A DNA stretch of 64,000 nt, taken from the NCBI RefSeq assembly GCF_023101765.2, contig NC_064213.1:3224001-3288000 (forward strand), written 5' to 3'. The notes beneath the pieces are model-generated. The model was not told the origin of the DNA and searched no databases. It was given only the letters and a program-made list of their open reading frames with translations. This DNA comes from Spodoptera frugiperda. Lineage: Eukaryota > Arthropoda > Insecta > Lepidoptera > Noctuidae. Position numbers and translations under genes: made by a program. This document shows positions 10,756 through 21,958 of this stretch, one piece after another (position 1 is the first letter of the stretch; each line of letters opens with the position of its first letter).

Positions 10756-10916
10756 TCGTTTTTTTTGGAGTGGGGAAAATCTTCGAATTACTTCTCCTGT
10801 CTTGGGCGAGTTGAGAGGGAGTGTCAAACTCTTACTGACTAAAAGCCACCCCGTTCCTACTCCTGCTTTTGGAGCCGGAGACCTGGTAACTCGCTAGGCA
10901 GTCCATAGCTTTGGGT
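10756..10916 (-). mobile_element. R1-LINE 3' tail with target duplication
   Basis: The tail sequence lies between perfect 11 bp repeats AACGATAAGTG at 10745-10755 and 10917-10927. It is a short, clean, 5'-truncated insertion made by R1-LINE machinery. Confidence 0.85.
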
Positions 10917-11174
10917 AACGATAAGTGCCTAAGGTTTAATTGAAGCAATTACACATTTTTATTACAAATAAATTACTTAGAATGTTTGTGTAAGAAAATG
11001 TTACTGGCCTCGATTAAGTAGCATCTAGACTAGATTCTATAATTAACTTTAAAAGCTTGGGTTTATAAAAAATATCATCATTTACAACAAATGTAAGTAG
11101 CCCGCAACAGTTAACTCCAAACCAGGTTTGAAGATCACAGTTTAAAATATTCGGCTTTATCAAATAGCATCACC

Positions 11175-11360
11175 TTTTTTATGGAATAGGGAGCAAACGA
11201 GCAGACGGGTCTCCTGATGGTAAGCGATCAGCGCCGCCCATGGACACTCGCAACACCAGAGGAGTCACAGGTGCGTTGCCGGCCGTTTAAGAAGGAGTAC
11301 GCTCTTTTCTTGAAGGTTTGAAGGTCGTATCGGTTCGGAAATACTGCCAACGACAGCTCA
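11175..11360 (-). pseudogene. LINE ORF2 C-terminus and 3' UTR, truncated
   Basis: On the minus strand a frame reads VFPNRYDLQTFKKRAYSFLN followed by GRQRT and ends at the TGA at 11228-11230. This is the usual C-terminus of a lepidopteran LINE polyprotein of the CR1/Jockey type. A stop replaces a conserved Trp just upstream (a WNEL-type motif), so it is dead. The 3' UTR tail (CATGGGCGGCGC-TGATCGCTTACC and onward) is shared with repeat B. Confidence 0.7.
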
Positions 11361-11631
11361 TTTCACAGTTTTGCTGGGATTCATCGTCCACTATTATAGA
11401 ACACCATACAATCATACAAAAAATAAAAACAAAAACAGCAACAATTGTCCAGTGACGACCAAAAACGGAACAAAAGGATGGCATTATGCAATAAGTCAAA
11501 ACGAAACAAGAAACGGGACGGTGCGGACGTATTTGTAAGCTCAATCATTATTTTGACATTTTTGACTGGTCATTAATTTGCAAACAATGCCGAGGCGAAT
11601 GGAGAAATGTCTAGCTATTTGTAAGTCTGAC

Positions 11632-11768
11632 GCCCGAATACTGAAATGCTACTCAATTTTAAGTTGCACTTAAATATCGTGCTATCTCTGTCATTTTATA
11701 AACTATTGATAAGGACAGAACTAGTTTTGAGAGCGTCTTAAAATTGAGTAGCGTTTGAGTATTCGGAC
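11632..11768 (+). mobile_element. MITE K, intact copy
   Basis: 137 bp with imperfect inverted ends: left GCCCGAATACTGAAATGCTA and, read inverted from the right, GTCCGAATACTCAAACGCTA, both followed by CTCAATTTTAAG. No coding capacity. It is the uninterrupted version of the element split at 4621/6151. A target duplication is not clear. Confidence 0.8.
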
Positions 11769-12325
11769 ATTACTTGAGTTGCCAATGTTCCATACAATTT
11801 GTATGGGACTGATCGATGTATGTAGATCGAGAAAAGCTAAGAAAGAGACAAGCACAATGTGATGACGTATGAGCAGTGCGAAAAATCAAGCATCAAAATA
11901 TTGTGGCGCCCACTTGAGTTAAGTGGGCGCCAGTATTGCACCAATCGTAAGCGAAAGCACCGTGTGGTCGAACCCTCAAAAAATCCATCTAAAAAAATCT
12001 CAATAAAAATATGCATATGCACAGAGCGTAGAGCACAGGTCTGAGGGTTTGCACCGGGAGAGGCAAGATACTCCAATTTCAGACCTTTGCGCCCTTCAGA
12101 ATTTGTCGCTCTGGGCTATCGCCCCATCACGCCCCCTAACGCCGGCACTGCGTATGAGTAAAACACATTTGACACTACCCCTACCCTTCCCGGTACTGTT
12201 GTAAAGGTACGTTTAGAAATTCTGACATAAATATCAGACATTCATATTTGTACTGTACATGTCATAATGCCGTTTACGTTTTGGTTTACGGTATTCTAAA
12301 ACGCAATTGTTGACGATTCATATTA
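11769..12325. other. Unclassified, GC-richer stretch with a hairpin
   Basis: Bases 11860-12160 are GC-richer than average, with no credible protein. A perfect 12 bp inverted repeat TGGCGCCCACTT sits at 11904-11915 and 11921-11932 with loop GAGTT. It is probably part of an old repeat, but no second copy occurs in this window. Confidence 0.4.
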
Positions 12326-12573
12326 GGCTAGCCGCACACACTCAATAATATTGTCAATAAAGTACGTATTGTCAATAATATTGTGTGTGTACGACCTGTA
12401 TTGCGGTATTGTTCAATAATATTGTAGATTATCCAGAAATTCTGATTTTGTCACGTCAATATCGGGGGGAGGCAGGGGTATTGTCAATTATATTGACGTG
12501 TGCGGACGCGCGGCAATATTTTAGTTGAGGAAAAGATTTCAAGGCAGGCGGACGTTCGTGTTATTTGTTCAAA

Positions 12574-12639
12574 ATGGAAGACGAAAACAGTATCCAAAGC
12601 AAAAATAGTGTTGATACTGTTATAATATACAACGTGTAA
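12574..12639 (+). pseudogene. Possible N-terminal start of the MADF gene
   Basis: A short frame begins MEDENSIQSKNSVDTV and stops after 21 codons, just inside the 5' end of the TIR element. The acidic, polar start would suit the N-terminus of the MADF protein found 400 bp downstream. The break may come from a small insertion whose ends (TACAACGTGTAA near 12631, and its rough inverse ending at 13013) resemble a Tc1/mariner MITE. This is speculative. Confidence 0.3.
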
Positions 12640-13020
12640 AAAAGGGGGTATACATATCGATTGCACGGTTTCTAGATAACATAACAAACGATACGGAAAG
12701 GGTTTTTTAAACTCAAGTTTTCATGGAACAAAGTTATGAATTTTTCAAATCGCGCCGCCGCGTGATTCAAAATTAGGTAGTCACGTACTAGGCGATCAGA
12801 TTGGCAGAAGAAATGTTTCGTAATATTAACAAGTGATCCCTGTAGTGTTGTGACACGTTTTTATGATTTGAAATCAAAAACTATGCGATACCAAGTATTT
12901 GGTACTAATTTTTTCTTAATCGTATTTTAAGCTGAAACTTCGCGTAGGGATTCTATACAACCTGTATTCATCAGGGCTTCTTGATGTATATGGGTATTTT
13001 GTTACACCCTGTATAATAGT

Positions 13021-13258
13021 ACCCTTAGGGAAAAACACTATTTGTCAGTGTTTATTAAAACATGGGAAACTTATCCAGAATTATGGAATACATCCTGCAA
13101 AGCATATCGTGATACAGTTAAGAAAAATAATGCGCTTGATAAGAAAAAAATTAATTCCCTACGAACAAATTTTCGGAAAATCATCGGGAAAGGGTACCGA
13201 TGAGGTTTACGTCCCGTCTGCCTGGACGTACCTATTATGCATTGCTGTTTTTAAATAA
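13021..13258 (+). pseudogene. MADF DNA-binding domain remnant
   Basis: The frame through 13051-13200 reads FIKTWETYPELWNTS, then CKAYRDTVKKNNALDKK, then NSLRTNFRK. This is the start and centre of a MADF (Myb-like) domain, with the Trp and YPELW signature residues. After GKG a +1 shift is needed at about 13195-13201 to continue as TDEVYVPSAWTYLL, the usual domain end, before a TAA at 13256-13258. MADF proteins bind DNA and partner the nuclease in PIF/Harbinger elements. The frameshift and the missing N-terminus make it non-functional. Confidence 0.7.
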
Positions 13259-13558
13259 AGGGAACTCTTTTCTTTAATTAAAAAGTTGTGTAAGTAACAG
13301 CAGGTTAAATTCAGTGTCGTTGCTTTGTCTGGTTCTAAAATTTAAATAAACAGCTTTTTTTCTCATCCAGTCCTTAATCCATCGTTTCTTTCATGGATAA
13401 AAGAAAGAGACTGGATTGGCCTTGTGGGCGGGCCACGCGCGCCGAGGGTGCGAACGAACGTGCATAGCGCTGTCTTAACGCTCAAATGTTCATACTTACC
13501 GGCTAGCAATCGCTGTCATGTTTTGACAGCGTACGTATCTCCGCAAAAATATTATATT

Positions 13559-14248
13559 ATGCCGTCTTGCGCTATTGTAACGTGTCGGAAAAGAAGCCAG
13601 GTGTGTAGCATAGCACGAGAAGGAATTTCTTTTCACCGGTAAGTCCAAAAACATTAAAATACTTGTGATATTTGTAATTATAACATTAGCATTATGAATT
13701 TTATAGACAAAAACGATATAATCGCAAGCAGACTAATAGTAATACATTGCTTGCGATAGATGAGCACAATCTTGCACTACGTGAGCAATCGCGCAATGTA
13801 TTACGTCCATTGCGAGAGTCCCGAGTACCGAAACAAAAATTCATTTCTACAAAATCTATGACATCGATAGTGTTGGGCAAATTTGTAATCAATGTCGATT
13901 GTTACTATGATACAGTCTATTATAATCAATAGCACACTTTATAATTAAAATAATATTATTTATTACGACTAATTAGTAATATAGATTTTGAGTGAGTTTT
14001 ATGTTTTTTTTTTTATAGAATGTAACATATGATTTATTTTAATATTATTATGTTTTAGGTTTCCAACAGATCCAGGTGTAAGAAAATTGTGGATTGACAC
14101 AACTGGTAGAATTAATTGGATTCCTACTAAATGTAGCATAATTCGTTCGCAACATTTCGATGTTGATAATTACATAATAACAAAGTCAGGGAAAATAAAC
14201 TTAAAATTAGGCGTTTATCCGCACAAATATATCACAATGTGTAATTCA
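13559..14248 (+). pseudogene. THAP-domain protein, two exons, zinc ligand lost
   Basis: Exon 1 (13559-13638) starts at an ATG and encodes MPSCAIVTCRKRSQV, ending FH plus a split Arg codon before a GTAAGT donor. Exon 2 (14059-14248), after a TTTTAG acceptor, continues FPTDPGVRKLWIDTTGRINW and KCSIIRSQHF, then about 28 more residues to another GTAAGT donor. The spacing matches a C2CH THAP zinc finger: CX4C near the start, then FHRFP, a conserved Trp, and normally C-S-x-H-F. Here the third ligand Cys is Arg (CGT; one base from TGT). THAP domains bind DNA in several transposase families. No later exon with a catalytic domain was found. It lies inside the TIR element, so it is not a host gene. Confidence 0.7.
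13704..13932 (+). pseudogene. Possible exon of the transposon, unknown function
   Basis: After a TTATAG acceptor-like site a frame runs about 75 codons to a TAG near 13930, with a basic, polar stretch RYNRKQTNSNTLLAIDEHN followed by LALREQSRN. It lies in the intron between the two THAP exons. It could be a displaced C-terminal exon of the MADF protein. No domain is recognised and it may be chance. Confidence 0.25.
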
Positions 14249-14754
14249 GTAAGTAAACTGATTTTATTTTAGAAAATTTTATATTGGTCTCTTTAAATCA
14301 GCTTTTTTGTCTAAAAATGGCGATATTTAAAATATCATCTTTTGTAAATTTAAAAAACGAAAAAATTAAATAATATAACCATGTTATTTCAATATGTTCT
14401 GTACTTTATACAAATTATTGTAAATGTGAGAGCCCTGCATTAGCTAAAATTGAATTAGACTAGTAGAATGCATTTGTGTCAGCTTAGAGTTGTCATGCTC
14501 ACTCAAAGGTCTCATTGGCGGTGGCACGGGCGTTGGATCGTTCGATTCCCTGCAACATGGTTGAGTTGGACGGTGCTGGTGTACGTGCCATGTTGGTGAA
14601 CGAGCGCTGTCAACTGGGACTGGTCAGCTCCAGACTGTATTAATTTTGTTGTTCTTAAGGTTTTTTTTCTATCGCTTTGACTGAATATTAGTTTTACATT
14701 GTTCTCACATAGTTGAAGCAATCGATGCAAAGAAAAGCAATGTAACCAAGAATT

Positions 14755-14950
14755 GTATTGTAAATCTGATTGAAAAAGATTAACCTATGGAGTTTATTGC
14801 TCGTTCTTCTCCATAGGAATCTACACTTTGGAACGAGCAAATAGCTTCACTAGAGGGCTGACCGACAGACAGACGTTATTAACATTATTATATTAGTTTT
14901 GACGTTCAAAAGTGCCTTTGATTTAATTTTTTACTTATTTTTAACTTATT
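14755..14950 (+). repeat. LINE/SINE 3' tail inserted in the TIR element
   Basis: The segment GAGTTTATTGCTCGTTCTTC, then CCATAGGAATCTACACTTTG, ending GACGTTCAAAAGTGCCTTTG is a tail type common on lepidopteran retroposons. It sits in the region where a transposase gene would be expected. Confidence 0.5.
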
Positions 14951-15842
14951 GAGTAATAAAATTGGTTTTAAAATTCAGTTGTGTATCTTTTATTTATTTT
15001 ACTTTTATTACTTGGTTTCTATTTCGTAAGTATGAATACAATTTCACAATATTCAACAATACTTGTAAAACAAAAACAAAATGACTTAAATTTTATCGAT
15101 ATCAACAATCGACCTTTCTCTCGCCCTAGCATACATGAGTTTTTATGCGTGTTAGAGTGTACGTCAAATGCAGTCATTGCGTTTGTGTGACAACCAATAG
15201 CAAATTCGAGATTTAAATGTGTGTTATTTATTTGTGGGGGTAATCCGCTCAGGCATTGGTCTCTTGCTTGTAGTGAAATTAAAGGGTGGGAGAAACGGCG
15301 ACACGCGTTCTGATACAAATCAGGAACTATTTCATTTCTACTCTCTTTATCTATTCTGTGGTTTCTTTCTTGATTGCCTTTTTTTAGTTAGTTAGTAAAA
15401 TTAATGCAATACTCAATGCAACGACTTTTTTCTTTCTTTCCATTATGTTCAACGTGCGCACATGAATCTAGCTGCGGATCGACTGAGTCAGATTGTACCA
15501 TGAAAAATTGACAATAATATTGTGTAGTGTGCGGGGATCATTTTATTGATGAAGATATTGACAATCTTGCATTGACAATATTATTGAGTGTGTGCGGCTA
15601 GCCTTACTTTGGTCATTATTAAACAAAAGCCTTCTTTTTTGTCATAAGAGAGTTTTGAGCACTAAAACTGAAGTAGTCGATTAGTCACTTTCAGTAGGTA
15701 TTTTTGAAAGTATTGTAACTTTCCTTGCTTGTTACGTTTTGTTATGCGAAATATGCTTTGTTCGTAATTACAAACTATAGGCCTTGCTAATGGCTTTGTT
15801 AAGCTTGTGAATACAAATTTATATTTTAAAGAATATTTAGTA

Positions 15843-16036
15843 CTAGCGACCCGCCCCAGCTTCGCGTGGGTGCAATGGTGATATATTATGCATGTATTAT
15901 GCATATAGACTTTCCTCTTGAATCACTCTATCTATTAAAAAAACCGCATCAAAATCCGTTGCGTAGTTTTAAAGATTGAAGCATACAAAGGGACATAGGG
16001 ACAGAGAAAGCGACTTTGTTTTATACTATGTAGTGA
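15843..16036 (-). mobile_element. Helitron-like element L, copy 1
   Basis: On the plus strand it starts CTAGCGACCCGCCCC after host A and contains TCTTGAATCACTCTATCTAT and AAACCGCATCAAAATCCGTT. Seen from the minus strand that is a CTAG end behind a GC-rich segment. A shorter copy in opposite orientation is at 23085-23215. Confidence 0.6.
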
Positions 16037-16500
16037 TGAGTAGAGTTCAAATTTTAATTTGGTGATTTTATATTTTTAGAGTAGATAAGATATCTATTTA
16101 AATTAGTAGGAAAAACGTATATGATTGCTATAATTTTTGAATGAATTTGAATTTTCCATTCTGACAAAAGCACCATTATGTACCATCTGGGCATTCACCT
16201 CAAATAACCCGTAACACCAAAACAAATAAATAAATACATAAATATTTACAAACAAACGTTTGGTAAGCAAACGACAGTTAATACGGCAATTAACTGTGCA
16301 CACACACACACACACAACAGTGTGTGTCAACTACAAACAACTTTTTTCCGGATCTCCGTGTCCCGTTCACTAATATTGCATCAACGTCAACTTTACGAAT
16401 GATGTTTGTTGTGAGATGAGTTTAAAGATCTATAAACCTTTATATATACTATACAGGGTATAGATTACCTGAATGTGGACTTATAATAAACCTTTTGTTA
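16037..16500. other. No gene; (CA)n microsatellite
   Basis: A CA dinucleotide run lies at about 16298-16316, beside TGTGTGTC. Nothing else is supported. Confidence 0.5.
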
Positions 16501-16660
16501 GGGGGGGAATATCATCCAATGGCTTCTACCGCTTTGGGCGAAGCGAGAATGAATGTTAGACTGTTACTGACTATAAACCATCCCGTTCCTACTCCTACTC
16601 TTCGAGTCGGTGCCCCGGTAACCCGCTATGTACTCCACATCTCTGGATCGAGGGGATACT
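16501..16660 (-). repeat. R1-LINE 3' tail, truncated copy
   Basis: On the plus strand it reads GGGGGAATATCATCCAATGG, AACCATCCCGTTCCTACTCC and CCCGGTAACCCGCTA, the reverse complement of the R1 tail. Several substitutions show moderate age. The A tail is lost. Confidence 0.8.
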
Positions 16661-17695
16661 TCTCAAAGGAACAAGTTCGTGGCCAGCTAGTTGTTGTTTA
16701 TTTCGGTTGACTTGGTACTTTAGTTTACTGTTAACAATTATTGTAAAGTATTCAGACGAATAACAATTGCATCTAAGCAAAATATGTCGTATTAGAAACG
16801 TTTCTACTAAACTCTATGGGTAAAAAAGCGAGTAAAGTGTTATGTGTTCCCTTCCCATAACATTTGCATAAATGAATGGTAAATGATATTACTTAACAAT
16901 CGTGCATAATGGGGCTTCTCATTAAAGTACTTAACGTAATTTAATGAACAGATCTGATACGTTATGATAATGTTAAGAAAGCGCAAAGTGATGAAGAATT
17001 TGGAAAATAATACTTAGATAAATTAAGTTTAGTTTAAGAGCTAGCTACGTCATTTCTAAGTATAATAAAACGTTCTGAAGAAGTAACGTATACGTGATAT
17101 GTCGTGATTAAAAAAAAAATACAGGTCTAATGTTTTTAAATAATCTACCAAACGGACATTAAACATAAAAATTTGTCATCTACCCTATTGGATACAATTT
17201 CTAGGAAAATACATACGAAATGAGCCTTGCTATAGCTAATATGGGCGTAAAAAATCAATGAAGTTATGCAATTAAATAAATAGGAGTTACAGATAAGGGC
17301 TTACAAACTATCCATATGGCAGACTGATAGTGACATTTGTGCTGGAATGTTCGAGACATGGGACCCTCACTGAGGAGGGTCCTTTTGAACGCATTGTTAC
17401 GTTTAATCATACATATACGACCCTTATAATCCCTATGGTAGCTCTCTCATCCCATATTTTATGGGCCTGATTAATCGGTAGAATGCAGAAGCTATGTTTT
17501 TTATCTCATCGTTAACAACAGCTTATAAAGGTTTGTTGGACTATTGATCTCCTCTACAAACGAGGGGTTTGCCATAATCACTTGGAAAGCGAGAAGGCTG
17601 CAGTCTCCAACTTGGAGATCTCAGTTTAGATGGTGAAAGATAAAAATTGGTGTTACAATTATGTATGTATGCGTCTTCCTACCTATGTTCCTACC
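16661..17695. other. No feature seen
   Basis: About 1 kb of AT-rich DNA without supported genes or repeats. Confidence 0.4.
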
Positions 17696-17705
17696 CATTT
17701 GAGGC

Positions 17706-17852
17706 CTTTTTTAAGGTGGGAAAATCATCCAATGACTTCTCCCGCCTTGTGCGAGTGTCAGACTCTTACTGATTAAAAACTACCCCGTTCCTACTTCTGC
17801 TTTTCGAGTCGGAGCCCCAGTAAACCCGCTAGGCAGTCCGCAGCTCCGAACT
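17706..17852 (-). mobile_element. R1-LINE 3' tail with target duplication
   Basis: The tail sequence lies between 10 bp repeats CATTTGAGGC (17696-17705 and 17853-17862). It is 5'-truncated within the 3' UTR and has a short internal deletion in the GAGGCGAGAGGGAG part. Confidence 0.85.
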
Positions 17853-17862
17853 CATTTGAGGC

Positions 17863-20133
17863 TTAAAGGCGTGTCGTTATGTTATGTATTCTGTAAAAAT
17901 AGACATTATCTCGAATACATAGGCTAAAAGACTAAATAGAATAGTTGAACACACTAATGAATATACCCTCATTTGCATCATACAGACGCAAAAAAAGTGT
18001 TATGCCGCCACAAATTGGCAAAGAACTAAATGAAATGATTCAAAAGGATGACATAATGCGAGATTGCGCTAATATTAACTATTTCATTGTTTTAATGGCA
18101 TTGTGTTCAACATTGTTACGTATTTGCATGAGTCAGTGTGAAAGATCTGGTAATTAGATGTGTGATAGTTTGAAAAAAATGGTTGATGGAATTACGTAGG
18201 ACAGCGTTTCGCACATTATGCAGATGAATTCTATGACTTTATTATGTGATAACTGTTTTGTTTTTGTGTATATGTTTCCTTGGCACTATGTTGGGAGTTT
18301 AAGTGTAGCTTTACAGACGTTTTTTCTGTTATAAAGTATTCGTAATAGAGATTTTGTATAGATAATATTCAAGAGATATTGTGCGATCATAAAGTGACAT
18401 AAAATGCATAACATTTTATTATGCTTATCTGACAAAAAAAGTCTGACAAAATGTGTTACTCTGATTGATGAATGGCAATGGGCTAGCTATACATTTTATT
18501 TTATTTAGAGAAAAAATCGACTGTTGATTCTGAATATAACTAACTCAATATGTTTTCAATGTATTACAGAATAAGACTATTGAAAGGCTTATTGATTTTG
18601 GCGATATTTTTTTAAATCGCTGATTCCGAATTTAATTTTCTCAATAATATCGCAATAAAAACGTCACCAATTAGTCTTTAACTAACTTTAAAGACAGAGA
18701 GCTTACTTATTTACTTATATTAAAACAACATTTGGTTAACATTTAAGCTAAGTAATTGTATGCTATCTAGGAATCTAGATAAGTTTGAACCTAAACTAAT
18801 ATAGACAAACACAGACGTAGAGTTCTAATGAAAATATTATGATGAAAGCTAAAATACTACTGTAGAGGTAGCGAAGAAAAACATAGGGAATATATTTCTG
18901 TTTTAGACTTGTGAACAATTAAATTTACAATGAAAACTTTAGTTGCCTAAAGGAGATATTGTTTAACTATGATGAAGCATTGGGTTTGATCCACGATCCA
19001 AGTCAATTATTATTTTGATTTTCAAAGTCAAAGTCAAACTCAAATCGTTTATTCCAATTAAACCATAAATATGGAATATTGAAATGTAATATTTAAAAAA
19101 AAACTGGTATTTGTCAAAAATCCTTTATTCATTCTTATGGCGTAAATAACCTTATTTATTAGTAAAAAAAATGTTACTATAGTTGCAACTCTGCTTGCCA
19201 TTTAGTATAACAATCACTAAAAACTTGATAAACTTTGTTTTTATAAACAATCACATACGCAAACAAATCAGTATGACGATTTAAATACAGTTAAACATAA
19301 AATGACAAACCACAAACTCCACAGAGGTTGGTTGGCTACGTCCAAAACGTTAACGACCTCATAAACCACGCATAAACACGTATGATGTACAACTATGGGT
19401 ATTGTGTACCAGCGAAAGTACTGCCGCGAACACTCTCACTATCGAGACGGGCCGCAGACTTGTAAACAGACAATTTTGAGATCCGCGTCCCACCATCAAA
19501 CACACAACTTTCATCTTTAACCTTATCAACGAAAAGGTTCATTTTTAAATGTTGCAATTTTAAACATAATAATTAAATTATCATAAAAATTGTTATGTTT
19601 ATATTCTTGGTTAGCTCTCGAATAACACTGGCTGAGTTCATTCATTGAATATTATTTTTGTTTTAATTTATTGACGTAGCTGTAGGTATATACTTACTTA
19701 AATTTGAATTGTATTTTTGAATGATAAAATAAGAAGCGAGTTAGTGAAAGTAATGAAAAAAAGAAAATGGCCGCCACCGAAGTACAATATTGGCGTTCAA
19801 ATAAAAAGTTTGATTCGAAATTTAAATGAAGTAAAACTGTTTTTAAGAGAAGCTTGAATTTGGGTTTTATTTTTTTGCAAAGAATTGTATATGGGCGCGA
19901 GGTCGTATGTGTTATAAGAATAATAATAATTATGAGTCACTTTTTTGTCGTTTATGTTTTTTTATAGATCCAGATTATTAACCTTGGACTACTTTAAGGG
20001 TTAAACTTTTAATTTGGTCATTCTTTATTTACAAAACAAAACAGTAAAGTAACATAATAACATTTAATTTTTCATTTATTTGGTGAAAAATATTGTTATA
20101 ATGTAACGTTAAAACAAGATAAAGATATTTAAG
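17863..20133. other. No feature seen
   Basis: More than 2 kb of AT-rich DNA. The open frame from 17945 (70 codons) has no domain and no splice or promoter context. The GC-richer patch at 19380-19510 could hide an exon, but nothing decides it. Confidence 0.4.
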
Positions 20134-20456
20134 TGTGGGAGAGTCATGCTCTGGCAAGAATGGGCCGGACCTGTGGTATCACTCTGGGCCGGCTCGACCA
20201 AAGTGATACCACGGCTTCACAGAAAACCGACGTGAAACAACGCTTGCGTTGTTTGAACGAGGTTATCGGAAGCTTACCTAATTACCTCCTTCCCAATTTT
20301 CCCAATCCCCGATTCTCCAACAACCCTTAAATTCCTAACCTCCAAAACACCGACAATGCACTTGTAAAGCCTCTGGTTGTATCAGTATCCACAGTCGGCA
20401 ACGATTGCTTACCATCAGGTGACTCGTTCTCACTTACAAACTTCTACCATAAAAAA
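20134..20456 (+). repeat. Repeat B, near full length
   Basis: It runs from GTGGGAGAGTCATGCTCTGG through GACGTGAAACAACGCTTGCG, the CCCAATC-rich middle and CGATTGCTTACCATCAGGTG to ACCATAAAAAA. This is one of the longest B copies in the window. Confidence 0.8.
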
Positions 20457-20715
20457 CAAACAACGTGATTGATTAAAAATTACGCTGTCGAATATTTAAA
20501 CCTCGCTTATCTTTATGTCGTCTAGAAAAAAATCGATCGATCAAATTGATGTAAGCAAGTGCGACACGAGTCGAGATCTATGTCTTTAGCAGAATGATAT
20601 AAGCAATGTTCAATATAGAACTGTAACCACAGTAAAATACAGTGGGTTAAATAATAAACTGTGGTTTGTGAAGATGAAATTATAGGCATTTTGTTAGAAG
20701 AGTAAACGGTATTGT

Positions 20716-20956
20716 TTATACCAGAGATGTGCTATGCTACGTTGCTGTGGATGCGTTTGGGTTCCACCAAGAATTTTCATTGGTATAATACATAGTGTAG
20801 CACTGGTGGAAATGGAAATAGCTACGCTATGTCTTTTTTTAATGGAAAGATGCGAGAAGAGTAAAGTTGGTAACATAAGTATTCTACTCGGGAAATGGAA
20901 TCAGCTATGCTATGGATGAGTGCTATGGATGGCTTCCCCACTATCGATACTAAAAC
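20716..20956 (+). repeat. MITE-like repeat D, copy 2
   Basis: It begins ACCAGAGATGTGCTATGCTA like 8293, shares the GCTGTG-ATGCGTTTG and TAGCACTGGTGGAAA segments, and stops before the outer right end seen in copy 1. Confidence 0.65.
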
Positions 20957-21958
20957 TAAATATTCTGAGATAAGATCTGCTAGATACAGAGGGACTCTTC
21001 ATTATGAGCAATAGTAGTAGCAATACGTACGAGAGTAAACCATTGTTTTTAGTTAACTTAGTATGTCTCAAGATAGTTATTATAAAAAGAAAAATATTAT
21101 AACATTCGTGTTTCTCAATTACCTAACGAGATAGTTACAACAATTTTAAAGTAAGACAACACTGTAATTGAACTATCAAAATGAAATAACAAGTTTAAAC
21201 AAACTTGTTCTACTGGTATCACCATACACTGTGGTGAATTGGACCAGTCATGGTGATTAATGATCAGCATCCGCCGGTTGCGAGTGCGATCGCTCTCGTT
21301 ACTCACAGCAACCAGTAGCATACTTATTGCAGTTGCAAATTATGTAATAATTGCATGTCTTATTGTGTACGATGGCTTGATATAGTTATTGTTTTAAGAC
21401 TAAGGCTTAATGAGCTTGTATTGTTATTTTAGTCTAGGTTTTACAGTTTTTTATGGTTTGTCCGTCGGTAATGGGATTTTTTTGGTAGGTACTTACATAA
21501 TTTTTGCGAGAATTTGGTAAATAACGTGCATCCTAATTTTACTGGTATACATAAAACCTTCGAAGAAGTTAGTGTAGACATTTTATATTATTATGTTATC
21601 ATGTGCCTATATTATTATAATATGTTTCCATTGACTGTTGCTAAGCTAATTTAATTAAAATTCTGTTAAAATTTAAACTTAATAATTCAGTTAACAGTGT
21701 TAGTTTACGAATAATTGTGTTATTTAACCTCGAGTACGTATGTGTACGCCATTTTGTTTTTTATTTCTAAGAAATGTATAATTTAACTGTAATATAAGGT
21801 AACGCATATTTGTTCCTATCTACTTACACATTATATTAATTATACAACTGAAAAGCGGTTTTTCGAATCTTTATGTTTTTCTTAGAAGAAAGAAGAAGCT
21901 AGAAGTATCTTTAATTTAAATTTAAATAAAAATTTATTATGTAGGGTGCTTCAATAAC
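20957..21958. other. No feature seen
   Basis: AT-rich DNA with small frames only; none supported. Confidence 0.4.

Larger units (their letters stand above)
12326..15603 (+). mobile_element. TIR DNA transposon, PIF/Harbinger-like, degenerate
   Basis: About 33 bp of perfect terminal inverted repeat starting GGCTAGCCGCACACACTC bounds a 3278 bp element flanked by TTA on both sides (12323-12325 and 15604-15606). A 3 bp TTA duplication and GG-starting ends fit the PIF/Harbinger superfamily, whose members pair a DDE nuclease with a Myb-like (often MADF) DNA-binding protein. The CAATAATATTG palindrome recurs several times inside both ends. Inside are a broken MADF coding region (13021-13258) and two THAP-coding exons (13559-14248). 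No DDE nuclease could be found, so this copy cannot move on its own. The superfamily call is an inference. Confidence 0.75.

Noticed and set aside
14512..14730. 72-codon minus-strand frame within the TIR element
   Set aside because: No transposase motif; it overlaps GC-rich retroposon-like sequence.
15019..15318. 99-codon minus-strand frame near the right end of the TIR element
   Set aside because: No DDE or other domain recognised; it lies in low-complexity AT-rich DNA.
17945..18157. 70-codon plus-strand frame
   Set aside because: No domain and no repeated or splice context; a frame of this length is expected by chance in 64 kb.
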